This document shows, in pieces, positions 33,701 to 46,578 of a stretch of DNA of 64,000 nt. Location of the stretch: positions 29,477,832 through 29,541,831 of the forward strand of contig CM040746.1 in the NCBI GenBank assembly GCA_022829145.1. The letters are read 5' to 3'. The position numbers and the translations under genes were made by a program. The notes beneath the pieces were generated by a model that was not told the DNA's origin, did no database searches, and worked only from the letters and a program-made list of their open reading frames with translations. The stretch comes from Albula goreensis (Eukaryota > Chordata > Actinopteri > Albuliformes > Albulidae). Position 1 is the first letter of the stretch, and the number at the start of each line of letters is the position of its first letter.

Positions 33701-36700
33701 TGGGTGCTTAGGCGCCTGCAATCTGGGGGCTGAGGGGGTGGGCGATGGGGAAAGTAGGGGCTTGGGGGCTGCGCAGGTAGCCGGTGAGGTACAAGTGGGC
33801 TGGAGGGCCGACCGCTGTCCACAGGATGGTGCAGAGGGGGAGAGCGGCGTAAGGCATGCCACTCCTCACTTGAAGGCTGGGGTAGAGGGATACCACGGGG
33901 CACACTAACAGGATAAGGGCTTTTACAAATGGGGATCCGCGCGGGAATGGCTGGGGGCGTGTCCTCTGTACCCTGGGACAAGGCTGGTTCCAGCTCTGCA
34001 TGGGGTTCAGGGAATGTGTCTGTAGAGGAGGACAGTTTGGACCGGCGAGGAGGTTTATAGACACGGATGCTGGGAACAGGCTTGTCTCCCTCCAGTGTAA
34101 CCTCATAAATGGAGTCCTCCTCTTCTCCCACAGAGATGCTTGGGAGACTGGTAGACACAGGAGTATGGGAGAGTTGGGAAGTATAGGAGGTCAGCACAAC
34201 CTGGGGATCAGTTTCCATTGACCTCCGCCTAGTCTGCTCGCGCATCATGATGTCTAAATTCTCCTGAAACTTCGCCCTCTCTTTCCTGTCCAGATGCCGG
34301 CCCTCATTTTCCCTCTCCTCCATTCCTGAGGATCCACTTTCTTCTTGCTCCTCTTCCTCCTCCTCATCCTCTTCCTCCTCCTCCTCCTCCACCTCCTCAT
34401 CATCCTCCACCTCCCCTGTCTCACCCTCCACCATCTCTCCACTCTCCTCCCTGGTTCCCACCTCTTCATCATCTTCCTCAATAGGCACCCACACCAGCCT
34501 CATTCCAGGCTGTTCCAGATGGCACAGGCAGCTGCAGTCCCTCTCACAGCGTGAGCTGGGGACAGTTTCCAAGTCCTGCTCCGCCTCTGCCTCCACCCGG
34601 CCATCCACCTGCACCTCCACCTCCCTGCCATCTGGGGCTGACAAAGATACATTAGGTTAGAGGAAGAGTGGGAGAGACAGACGGATAGACTGTCTTAAGG
34701 TCAGGCAATGAAGAGAAAAAAATCCAGCTCTGTGAATACCATATTATAAGCAAATAGCTGAACATTTAGCCTGTGGTAAAGATTCAAAGTAACAGACTCT
34801 GAATCTGTGGGTTTTGAATAATGCCTGCTACCTTATCCTAAGGTTCTGAGGTATGTGTTAGATTTGCTTTTTTATTTTACAACAACAAATGAACTTTAAG
34901 GCATTCAGGCTTTTGAGTGTAAATTAACTGTACTTTATTCACTCATAAATAACATCCATGCTCAATCCCTTAGGTTAGAAAAAACAAACATGCTTTTCAC
35001 AAGTTCTTCATAATGGTAAGAATGATGATTATATGTGTTTTAGCCTTTTGTTTTCATTTCCCTTTCTTTTTGACCTTATTTTTCTTTACAAAAAAATAAA
35101 ACAGTCAAGAGGAAAATATCTCCTTTTTCCTGTTTTCACCCAGGGCGGACCTTCAAACTTTGGAATATTTAGATTTGACCAATTCTGTGTGCAGCGTCAT
35201 TTCCTGAAAAGTCTGTTCCTACATGTGTATCCTGTGATACAGCAGGTCGTGTTCTTTAAACAACATTAGACAGTGAACTTCAATGAAGCATAGCATGCTC
35301 GAGAAATAAATGAACCCTTGCCTAAACACATCCTGCATCACGGATGGCATTGCTCACCGTTAGTATGAAACGTGAAAAGAACTTGTCCGAAGCTATGCCA
35401 GGCATTTCCTGCTTTCTTCTTGTAAGAATTTCTAAATTAATTTTATGCATTGTGACACTGGAATGCTGATGGCTACCATCCTGTCATGACACTGGTGCAC
35501 ATGTGACAGAGGAGCAGAGTGAAGGAGACTCTCACACCTGAGATAGATTCTCACACCTAACAGACTCTATCAGTCCTAGAAGCTATTTGTCCACCAATTA
35601 AAACAATACTGTTTCTCATAGTTATGAAAAATACAGAAATCATCTCAGTTCTTGCTGAATTACTGAAAAAAATCACTCAGTAGTCAAATTGCATTTCCTT
35701 CTGTGAATCCACCACAAGCATCTCTGGTATGACTCTCTATCATTACGGTTGTTATTAACATTACACTGAATGTATTGAATGTATTCTTTATGGTGTGTTA
35801 TGATACAAAATAGCTTTAATTATCCTCTTAACACACTCAGATGATTTAGGGTACTTAGCAATGCACAATTACACCTGTGCACATAAAAACTATAATATAC
35901 ACAAAGGTACACAGCCCACAAGAGAGAGATGAATTCTTAGCTTGTTTCCCATTGGAAAGGTTTTGATTTTGAAATATTTGACAATACTTAAAAAAACAGG
36001 TTCATGCTTACCTGTCAGCCTATTTAATGGTATTTGCAGGGAAATAGTTAACCCTCCCTATCTACCTTTACCAGCTCACTTCTTTTCTTGGCATGTTTGC
36101 CTTCTTCTGACGTACCAGCAAAACCTGTTTCTGGTCGATCACCTGACCATGCCTATTGTGTGCACTGCAGCTACGTACATGCCAGGTAAGAAAATAAATA
36201 AATAAATAAATAAATAAACAAACAAACAAACAAACAAACATATAATAACCATTACACAAACAATGACAACAACAAAATTGCATTTTGAGACCTGCAATCA
36301 AAGACATACAGCTGTGTTACTGTGAAAAACCAGGACAAAAACCAGAGACAACACATTCGGAGCCTGTGCATGGATTGTTGTAAAAAAACTAATCATAACA
36401 CCTTCAGCAACAGTCATGAGAAAGACAATGATTTCTTTGGTATGAAACTTGAACAGTATTTCAAATATTAATACTTTAAATTCATGTTAGCAAGAACTGC
36501 ACATACAATAATATAGGCACAGCCAAAATGGTGCCACTAGCTGAAAGTAAACACTGCCTGGTGTCAGAACACTGATTAGCATACACTGACTTTGGAATAT
36601 GAAATGGTATGGACACATTAAAAACAGCTACTGAATTAAAGGCACATGCGTTCATTGTTTTGCATTTACGTCAGGACCAATAAGATGACATAATTAAACA

Positions 36701-37140
36701 AAGCAAAAGAAATAAGGATGAAATCATCTCATTGAGCTACCTGATCGGCCTCCATCCCCTCCTCCAGGTACCTCGTTCTTGCTCTCTGTGTCCTTCCTCT
36801 TAATCCTCCGGCTCATCTTCAAGGGCAGTGGTGGGGCCTGCTCTCCCCCCGTCTGGGGTGTTCTTTGGGGTTTGGGTTTGACAGTGGGGGCCCTTTTTGG
36901 CTCTCTCTTACACTCTGATCTCACTGTGACTCCTCCTCCAGCCACATTCTCCTGCTCAGTAAACTTACTAACAATCCGCTTCACTTTCCCTACGGTCTTC
37001 GTTGTGCTGCCCCTTTTGGGCACAATAGGGCAATCTGAGCCATTATGTGAGGGCTTACTTGGGATGGGGGGCCTGGGTTTCGGGACAGGCTTGGAGGGCA
37101 TTGCGGCCTGAGAGCGGGGGGCTGGCTCTGGGAGGGACAT
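27757..37140 (-). CDS. arhgef15: Rho guanine nucleotide exchange factor 15 (ephexin-5 / Vsm-RhoGEF)
   Basis: A Dbl-family exchange factor that loads GTP on RhoA-type GTPases; in mammals it acts in vascular smooth muscle, endothelium and at EphB2 synapses. Fifteen coding exons in transcript order: 37140-36741, 34637-33672, 32799-32742, 32653-32595, 32115-31868, 31587-31427, 31122-30970, 30758-30629, 30227-30153, 29642-29550, 29235-29081, 28976-28812, 28704-28619, 28376-28272, 27929-27757. They join in frame to 1008 residues, against about 840 in human. Features: a PxxP-rich N-terminus ([14 protein letters not shown]); a Cys cluster [15 protein letters not shown] followed by LVWVP, which is diagnostic of ARHGEF15; a long Glu/Asp run; QVVLTSY; LYQTYR and LWQEIPS just before the DH domain (about residues 578-780, with [18 protein letters not shown] and [12 protein letters not shown]); a PH domain to about 916 (AHRSLVQ, ENHQGR); and an SH3 domain ([28 protein letters not shown]). 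A splice acceptor at 37246 shows at least one more 5' UTR exon. The ATG at 37140 is the first in frame. Confidence 0.92.
33010..33635. mobile_element. MITE-like element with TATTTATTTGTGTATAA-type inverted ends
   Basis: The left end (33010-33040) reads TATAGTATTTATTTGTGTAT followed by AATACGCAC. The right end, reverse-complemented from 33635, reads TACCGCATTTATTTATATGT followed by GATACACAC. The motif GTGTATAAT(A)(C)GCAC recurs inside at 33097 and 33556, next to CACCCCTAATT and CACACCTAATT. There is no coding capacity. It lies in the arhgef15 intron between coding exons 2 and 3. The superfamily is not identified. Confidence 0.5.
34316..34480 (-). repeat. Glu/Asp-coding low-complexity tract in arhgef15
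   Basis: On the plus strand this is a CTC/CTT-rich imperfect triplet run. On the coding strand it gives a highly acidic segment with almost unbroken Glu and Asp over about 40 residues. It stays in frame within the second coding exon. Length is likely to vary between alleles and species. Confidence 0.85.
36188..36240. repeat. (AAAT)n-(AAAC)n compound microsatellite
   Basis: Tandem AAAT units pass directly into tandem AAAC units in the first long arhgef15 intron. No function is evident. Confidence 0.9.
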
Positions 37141-37246
37141 TGTGTTCAAGGGTTTTACTTTCTGCTGTGTAATTTAGTTCCTCCCCTGCCCCCCTACACA
37201 AACCCGAATCTTGGGTTGAAGGTCATAAACAGTAGGTCATCTTCAC
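37141..37246 (-). other. arhgef15 5' UTR part of the first coding exon
   Basis: On the minus strand, TTTCATCAG followed by GTGAAG at 37246 is a good acceptor. The sequence from there to the ATG at 37140 has no in-frame upstream ATG. Transcription must therefore start further right, in an exon not identified. Confidence 0.55.
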
Positions 37247-40200
37247 CTGATGAAAGAGATAAAAAGACATTTTATTGATGCAAATCTATGACACTTGTAT
37301 ATAATATATAAGACGTGCATGCATGTGACCTGCACCCTCTGCTCCTCAAGAAAAAAAAAATCTGTGTTCAGTTTCAGTGTTCAATAGAGTACTTTCTTCC
37401 AACATGTAGATTCATCTTCCTGACTGGTGTATATTTGGCAGTCCTTAGATAGTGAGCCAGCCAGGAGCACTCACTCTCTTCTTATTCACCCTGCAGTCCA
37501 CATTCCAACAACATTGCCCAATTTGCCCTCAAATTTAATATACATTTGAGAACATTAATTTAGAGACACATAAATTATTATACAGTTTTATGTCTTCATA
37601 TAACAGTGTATTCAGGTATGAAAGCTTCTATTGATCTCAAAGCTAATGAACTCTTGTTTCAGAGCAGAGCACTCAGCTATGACAAAATTTGGGGATGGGC
37701 AAAATGATACTTGATATGGATTCCTTAATTTCTCCTAAACTACCAGATTTCAAAAGGCCATCCTCAACATTTCTGTACCAACACCCTCTCCCTCTTATTG
37801 CCACTTATCTTCTGTTGTTCATAAATCCCTTAAAGTGAAGCAGCACTTCAATGCACAGCTCCTGCCATGCTTGGGTCTCAAGTGCATAAAATATGTTTAC
37901 TTTCTGTTTCACATCATATGAAATCCACTTCTCGTTTTTCCTTTTTTTCATTTTTTTTCACCCCACACAAACAATTCTTCCTCCTCTACTCATGAATGCG
38001 GATATTGTCTTCAGAGGTATTGTTGATATGGGTCATATTTGGAGAGGTCTATATTTGGAACACATTTTTGTGTTGTGGCCTGAGTGAATTACCAGACTTG
38101 GTAAGAAGGTGACAGAAAGTTAATTAACTACAATCCTGGATGTCCTGATAACAGTTAATCACAGACAAGAATACATGTTACTCTATATCAAGATTTATAC
38201 TACATTTGATATTGCTACTACTACAAAGATAAATTTCAGTTCACACACCTGATCAAACATATCAACTTAATTTCCATTTCCAAACAAACTATATTTACCC
38301 TTTCTGTATATTTACTGAGGCAATTTAGGTGACATACTATTACAAGCCAAGCTCTTTAACTTTTTTACCACCCTGCCACGCCTGGTCTAATTAGCCCTGA
38401 TTCATCTCCAGCTGATACTATCTTAGAGTTACATTCCTAAACAGCACAAATTAACAGTCTTTCCAATCCAAGTAATAGGATTAATGGTATTTAAAATCAT
38501 CTACACACTTCATCAGATCTTATTAACTATAAGGATGAACTACTGAAGTGACTTTGTGGTAGGACCCTTGACTGTACCACTGGTGACAGAGCAGATCACA
38601 TCTGTAACATTGAAAGGACCGTCATGAGTGAATGTGTGTGGAGTGTTTATGCTCTACCAGCTAGTCCTAAATGAACCTCCTTTGGCAACCACATCACCCA
38701 TGACCTTCGGACAGGAGTCTCCACTACGACCAGCTTTGTTTTATCTGCAAATTCTCTGTTAATATGTTATTTTATACACCTTGGTACACAATGACAGGAC
38801 TAGTACAAATGTGGGTGCAGTTTTATCAATATACCGTTACACAGGCATAATCATTTCCTGTATTCACCACTCAAATGGGTGGATAAGAGCTGTAAAATAA
38901 TTGAAACTTTGTACCAAAAAAAAAAAAAAGAGTGAGAACTTTGCCCCACTATTTTAGTGTCATTTTAAGCTCCATAGCTATATATTGGGAACAATGACAT
39001 TTTTAATATGGTGATTGGTGGAAAGATTGGATTGAAGTTATACACTGAAACAGAAAAATGACAGGAAATCAAAGCCATAACTGCTCTTTCTAATCTAAAA
39101 ATAATCAAAAATATAATACTTTGGTTCTGCTTTTGGCTGTGGTTCCAGTCATTCACATTAAAATGAGTATACTGATATCTGTCATGATCAAATCAATCTG
39201 ATATTAAATACATCAGTCCACTCCACTTTTCCTTCTGATTGACTTCTTTTGTTTGACAGTATGAAAGAAGTCAGTTAGTGATGATGATTATATAAGCACC
39301 AAATGTGGTAGTGTGTGTACTGACTATCACTGTTCTTAACTTTTTCTATAGTTAAATATTCAGACAGAAATACAACACAAAATAGCACAAACATGCACAA
39401 TGGAGGCTAACTGAAGCAATTTGAGCAACACCTTTCCCCTGGTTATCCACAAAAAGGAACTGAACTCATATTTATTCATAACACTGCAAATATTACAATG
39501 GTCTTTCTTTAGTCATGTGTTAGACATCTGTGTATCAAACCAGAGATTTTGATAATTGTAATAAAGTTTATTGTATGCTTAGTGTATTTCCATGTTGACA
39601 CTGGCTCAGCTTAAAATATTTTCTATGTGGCTGTGGAATTTGCAGCATTGGCAACGTACAGATACAGTCAAACAGTAGGGAAGATACAGCAGGGGAGAGT
39701 CTCTACAGTTACCTTTCTTTTTTAAAAAAATATTTCTGTAAAATCACCTCAATCTGAATTTATGGTGATCACAGATATAATTAACAACAGGTACAATAAC
39801 ACATTTTTCAAAAATGTTGATCATAAATTTTCAGCAAACATATTGACAGTAACTCACAAGGGAAGACATATGGATTTCATATAACACCATGTGTAAATGA
39901 AATGCGCAAGCAGAGAAACAATTATTTTTCTATATCATCTCAGATATAAGTGTAAAATTAGCTTGTGTTAACAATACAAAGATATTCATATGAGCTGGCT
40001 GTAAAATGGTTGTTTTAAACTGAATCATGATTTGACAGAACTGTAGAATGAGCTCCCGGGGAATGAAACTAATGATACATGCAGGGGCACACTTCTCTGT
40101 TGTTGCAAATGCAGCACATACAAGACCAATAAAGATGGTGAAATTGATACAACACACATTATTTATTGTAACCCATGAAACCTCTCAGGAAGTCTTACAA

Positions 40201-41119
40201 TTTACTGCCCTTGGCAGTTCTAACTCCACCTCACTGATCCCTGGAGTTTCCCTCCTTCTCTTTACAGTATATGCATCGCTCTATACCTTTATCTTAACTA
40301 GCAACTCTTATCTCTGTCTGTTCCATAGTGTGTTCCTCATAACACGACTCTTACTTCTGGCCATGCTATCCTTTCACTAGCTGGACTGGTTCCACTTCAA
40401 TCATGTCCTCATGTGAGCCAGTAACTTCCCCTCTACACAGATTTAACACCTGAGCCACAGCAGCTTCACCTCACAATAAATTGATTCCTGTTCACAACAC
40501 TTAACTCCATCAAAAACAGAGTTTCCATGGCACATGGTCATCCCAGACTGAAGCAGGTTTACATTCTTATTTGGGTAACTGCATGACTTTAAAGAATAAA
40601 CACAGCATTACCGTACTGGAGAGTGGGACCACCTCATATTCACCCCATCAACGATCTCCATCTTCTATGCTGATGGTTTGGAATTAATTTTCAATTAAAC
40701 CGAGTATGTGTATTCAGCCACCCTTTAATCAAAATTTTTAAAGATTCTATATGACAAGAATATTTAAAAAGAAACAAAAACAAAAAAAACAATAATGTTT
40801 GAGCATTGGTTGTGAACTGCCTCAGGTTATGTAATTAAATTTATTTCCTATCAGTTGGCTAATGATTAATATGATCTACGACTGAATGGCCCCTGTTTCA
40901 CTTGAATGTCTGCACTTTGATCCCATATCCTGGAATACAGTAACAGCTTAGTGTCTTCCTTGTTATGAAGCACACTATCCAACATTCTTCAGCAATAAAA
41001 ATGACACTGTATGTCTGAGACCAGACAGTCTGATCAGCTGAATATTCAATTAATCAGTCCAAATCTTTCTTCACTCTGTAACTGAAGATTGTATTGTACT
41101 GCCTGTTTACAAATTTAAT

Positions 41120-41965
41120 GACATGATCAAAAATGGCACCATTTTAGGGAAGGGGAAGAGGAGCAGTGACTGCAAGTCTAAGCTGAATAACAAGGACATG
41201 CGGACATTTAATGGGAAAGCTGCTGAACATCCCAAAACTATGGCCTCAAAAATGACCACAAAACTGAATCAACATGTCAGTAATCCAGTCTCAAAAAACT
41301 ACACATGAGCTTCACAAAGCTGGTATTTATAGGAGGAACACCATTTGGAAAATGCTTGCATCCAAGGCTAACACCTAACCTCGTGTAAGAGGTACATAAC
41401 CTGGATCTCTAAGCAATGGAAAAAGTGAAATTGTCTTTGTCCTCTTTTACTCTACATCTGGATGTGTTTACATTTGCAGATAGCCAAAGGAAGCCTTACA
41501 TCCGTAATGTCTTTTTACCAACTGTTAATCACTGTGGTGGATCTGTGGTGGTTGGTATAGGCATCCATCTCATGGGGGCCATGGGGTCTGATGATTGCTC
41601 TGCATGGTCACATTATGGTCAAGGAGTAGAAACCCATTTAGGAATCCCAGATGATAACCCCACTATACACACTGATAAGAACATTCATGAATGGTTTCAT
41701 GAACACCAGGATGAAGTCCTTACAATGTTTCCACAGTTGCCAGATCTAAATATCACTGAATTTATGAGATCTGCGTCTTTATGAGAGCTGGAGTCAGAGT
41801 AAAAAATAGATTTCCGTGTCCACCATCCCTAAAAGAATTTCAGGTTTTCCTTATTGAAAAGAAGTTCAGTATTCCATGATACACAGTTCAGAACTTGTAT
41901 GAAAGTATTCCAAGAAGGACTGAAGCTGTTCTGCAGGAAAAGGATGGCACTACTGCTTATAAGGT
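41120..41965 (+). pseudogene. degenerate Tc1/mariner transposase
   Basis: Fragments of a Tc1-type DDE transposase appear in order but in changing frames with internal stops. They are a helix-turn-helix part with TKLNQHVSNPVS and ELHKAG (41123-41315), a middle part with FLPTVNHCGGSVVV (41500-41560), a catalytic-region relic DDNPTIHT followed by EWFHEHQDE and PQLPDLNITEF (41650-41765), and the C-terminal NLYESIPRRTEAVLQ.KDGTTAY block (about 41893-41962). Frameshifts, stops and loss of the usual W in the PPQSPDLN context show it is inactive. Terminal inverted repeats were not located. Confidence 0.85.
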
Positions 41966-44900
41966 ACTTCCTATTAATTTACTCTTAGGTGTTTCTGTTA
42001 TTTTGTCTTTACACAAAAGAATGTTTCTGGGATGGATCAATTACTACCTGAGGGTGTTTCGTGTTTAGTGTTCTATGGAAATAAGAACACATGCATTTTC
42101 CTGTGCATGTTATTTTCATTCTTCTGTTTGAAAAAAAAAAAAACAGCCCCAGCTCGTCTGACGGGTTCTCCCATGAAAGCGTGTGAGTTCACACACAGAG
42201 ACAGGGGAATGAATGACCAGACTGTGCATGGCAAGAGAGGACATTATGCTCAAAATGTCTGAATTAGCAGTGGAAAGTAATGTGCTGGGATGAACATGTA
42301 CTGTCCATTTCCTTTTTTCTCCCATTGTCAATCTTTCACCTCCACCCCTCAAAAAACCTCTTCTAGCTCTTTCTATCAATTTTCTTCCTTCTTTCTCTTC
42401 CATCCACCTTTCTATTTAATCTGTTCCAAAGTTACCTCACCCCCATCTCCCCTTTTTATTATCCAGTATGTGCACCATGCATTGTAAGTTCCTGTTTCTG
42501 TCCTATGATTTTATTCAGTGAGCAAATACTATTTAAAGCACTTTATCAGTGGGAAATGCTCTTACCTGGGCATCATAGACACCTATCAATTATTAAGGAT
42601 ATAACTCCAATTTACTAAGATCTGACATTCCATGGAATGCAAATTATTCAAATATTGCAAATGCCCTACAACTAATGCAGATTTTCCATTTTTTTGCATC
42701 AACTCTAAAACAGGTATTATCGTTCTTTGGTTTGATCTTTGACAATCATTTGGACTGTAAAAATATCTGCTCAGTTATATTCTCAAGAGTATGCAATATT
42801 CACAACCCATTAAATTTAAAAGGAGTGGCTCACAAAGATTAGTTTAGTCTCACTGTGTAAAACCCAGTCTAGATACCACCAGAGATCTTTGCTGCACCAT
42901 GCACATGCAAATATTTAAAGTGACATGGATTTAAGTGCACATATCATGGTATGATTTCAGACAAATGAACAAAAGTAATTCATATAAAAGCTGACCATAC
43001 ATTTTTCCAACATGAACCTCATTCATGTAAACATGAATATCAGATCAAACTCTACCCCTATCTACTGTTTGTTGCACCACTGGTGTAATGCAGCCTGACG
43101 AACAGCTTTGATCTTAGGTTCCAGCGCGAGTGCAGGAAGGAAGTGTTGCAGTCTGATACACGACATGCATGGACAGTGTGAGTGGGTGAGGGTCAGGTCT
43201 CAGTTCAGACCACTGCATAAAGCCTGTCTCTGACTGAGGAAGGGAAAAAAGGGGTGGTAATTCCAGTGCCACTCTGTATCTCAGCTGGTGTTTCAGTTTG
43301 TCAAACATGTTGCTGCTTGAGTTATTCAGCCAGTCAAACACATGGGTTGATGTGACACTCAGTCACTGGGTATCATTCAATCCGGCAATATCTCTCAACC
43401 TGGAGAATTTTTAAGTCTCCAAATGTAGACCTATGTGCCAATATGGTATACATTTAGAGAGCCAGTCACCTGTTTGATTTTAAAAGGAATCTCATAGTAA
43501 ATACAGCCAGGGTGTAACTTTCATATTAATATTGGGGAAGGGGACACTCTATTTAAGAGAGCGTATTAAATGTTATTTGATTGCAATTTTTCAACATTGG
43601 TGTATAGATGTATCCCCCACTGTCCACAACAAATTACACCTATGAAACAGCACCACCTTAGGGGGTTCATAAAACCTCACTTCTGCATTGCTGGTCACAC
43701 CAGCAAGTACCAAGAGTTTAGGACTATGATTTTCAGATAGAAGCTGTAACTTGGATGACACAGACTTTCCTGGTATTACAGTTCTCTCAGGAAGAGAGGA
43801 AAAGGGGTGTGCTGGTAGGAAAATAGCAAAGGACACAGGCCAGATTGAAAAACAGAATGGTCATGGTTTTAGTGAGGGGATATTCTCCTGTATAAGATAC
43901 AAAGCAGGGGAAAGCATGAAGGAAGAAATGATCAGCAAGCCTTTTATCCTTGAGAATCTTACAGATATAATGTATTTACTATGAGTGCTTATAATTAAGT
44001 GCCACCTGTATCAACACATATGCACCTCAGACACAATATGAGGCATACCATAGTGAAAAGAGGTTTTTCCTTAAAATTTGCAAAAACATAGATATCTTTA
44101 TATGTAGGTATAGTTTTAAGTGGCTTGATAGTAAGTGCAATACCTCAGAGTTAGGCTATGTGTATGTAAGTGACGTAGATTGACAGCTCGTCGAAATTAT
44201 AATCCATTCAAAATATTTGCAATTGAATATTGAACTAAAGGCCAGTTTCACAAGTAAATACAACCCCTAGGTCTCCATTGTTCCTCTATTATGACATCTA
44301 CATAACGCCTGCCTAATTACACATTTGTATAACTAGCTGCAAGAATAAATAAAAGACACAAGAACACGGCGAATCACTCACCGTATATGAATCATCCCGC
44401 AGATCATTATTCGAGAATCTAACAGTAGACTCATACTACAGTCGCTTTGTTATACCGGTGAAACGTCAATGCATAAAGTCCAAACTTGTTTCTTGATTGT
44501 AGTTCCTTCTCTGACAAGGCATCAATAAATGGAAACAAGTATGATCCTCGTTCAAAATCAAACTCGGAAGGAAACTGCAAAATTAAAATGTTAAAATATG
44601 TTTGCCTTAACCCATGAAGACCACGCAACAGATTTCTTTTTTGAATCAAGTTACTCGGCTATGCTGTGTCTGTTTCCTTTTAAGCAGGACCCTATTGTTT
44701 CTTCTGTCGGGCTTTTTCAGTCATTTCATGTGGTTGTTCACCAGCTCTTTGTTTCCTGTGTATGTATCCCTGCTGTCGGCTTGCCGTATGGGATACCCCC
44801 AGGATTTATTCCCTCCCCTCCTTCCCTCTTTTTCTCTTTCACTCGGTCTGTGTGCTGTGCGTTTTCCTTGTGTGTGGAAAAGGAGGGGCCATGCATTGTC

Positions 44901-46550
44901 TGGCGTGGGCGTGGGATTTTACCATAGCAGACAGCCCGAAAGTTTATCAATAGGCTAAATCGTCGTTATTTATCACCCATATACCAACAAGCGTTTGGTA
45001 GTATTTAACAATTAAAGTGAAGAGCGAATTCCTCTTAGATTTTATGTTCAGCTCTGAAGGTTATAAGTATGCAACAGGCAAGTACTATTATGTTGCTGTG
45101 TACTTCTCGTAAATAACACAACAGGTCTGATAAGAGATGATGAACCATCTACAGGCCTAGTGTTGTTTCAAAATAGCGAACTGCTCATGAAACAATCATA
45201 CGAAGTTCACAGTCCCTTCTCGAAAGTACTGCATCCATCATCCGGTTGAGCAGGTGTCCTGTGCTGGTCGTTGAGGATTGGCCAGAAACAGAAGATCACG
45301 CCCCTCGGGCGCCCGTCTAGCCAGTTTTATTCTCTTAAATTAAACAGCCAGGCGGATAGGCGGTGAACTGCGTGGGTTATTGCTGCCAGTATCATGACAC
45401 CTGACCAGCAAAACGTTTGGTTCCACGAAGTATGGAGGAATCCCAAGCATTCGGTATGACAAACATTCATGCGTATTGCCGAAGCATGTTCATTAAAAAA
45501 AAGCACAATGTAAGAGGTGTGTGCTTGAGCCCACTGAGTGAGATACATAATGATGAGGAAGGCCGTGAGAAAGCATCATTCGTTTTTCATGTTAACTATC
45601 AAAACAGCCACATCGTAAAATTTCACTCTAAAGTATTTAATATTCTAGTTTTACCCGCAAAATCCACTTCCGAAGTGGAGGAGTTGCTTTCAATCAAATA
45701 CGTACGACTTTTTGACCTGACGTGGCGTGTGGATTTGAGGTTGTTTTGTGAAAGATGTCTCACTATATACGTATCAACATAGCTATATAACAGCATTTTT
45801 AAAATAAGTGCTCCATGCTTATGTATCTCTCAAACAAATGCAAAACACAATGTTATCCCACCGCTGAAGAAAACATATCTTGTAAGGCTCTGCACACATT
45901 TCCCAGCAAATACCAATGTTATGTTATATATACTTGATCATGTAGTGCCTGCCATCCATGACATCAAATACTTGTTAACGAGTAAGATGGTTGCTTTATG
46001 TACTCTAGGTTGTTATGTAAATTAAAACAAAGTCCTGCGTCATGTTAGGTTGTCTTTGCTATCAAATACTTTTTTTTCTCTGCCCCGAAATCACATTCGA
46101 ATATTAGCATGTCAGTTAAGTAGGTTATGTCAGTGATTTACCAGGTGCGACTTGATAGGAAGAACAGAAAATACTTTTTTTGTTTGACAGGCCATATTTG
46201 TATGTAGGAAACTGGCCCCTCGCGGATTTTACAAGGGGTAAGTTTTCAGTTCTGTATATCTACAGCGCCCTCTTAAGACCAGTTAATTAAACGAAATTAA
46301 ATCCCTGAGACAGGAGAAATTTTTACAATGTAGGTCTCCTCATTCCTGTGTCAGGTTCATTCATTGCGACAATTTTTGTGATAAAACAGACATTTGCTTC
46401 ACTTACAATGACTTTAGCAAGTTAAAGCTGAATTATTGAATTGGATCTTAATTTGAATATGAGAACATCTGAAAAATATAGATATGGGATTTATGTGGAA
46501 ATAAAGGGCCATAGAATTAAATCATGCTTTAATTACGTTGGATGATGCTT

Positions 46551-46578
46551 CAAAAAAAAAAAAAAAAAAAAAAAAAAA
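46551..46578. repeat. poly(A) run
   Basis: An uninterrupted A run of about 28 bases in non-coding sequence. It may be the tail of an old retroposed insert, but no body or target duplication was recognised. Confidence 0.85.

Noticed and set aside
33708-34106. Alternative minus-strand frame of 132 codons inside the second arhgef15 coding exon
   Set aside because: The +1 frame of a Pro-rich, GC-rich exon; the main frame is continuous and carries the conserved motifs.
43500-43690. Possible interspersed repeat (AGGGTGTAACTTT...GGGG)
   Set aside because: It looks like a fish DNA transposon end, but no second end was found; noted only in the region description.
45417-45782. 121-codon plus-strand open frame in the arhgef15-hdlbp interval
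   Set aside because: It starts with a non-ATG codon and has no recognised motif, splice partners or poly(A) signal. Treated as chance.
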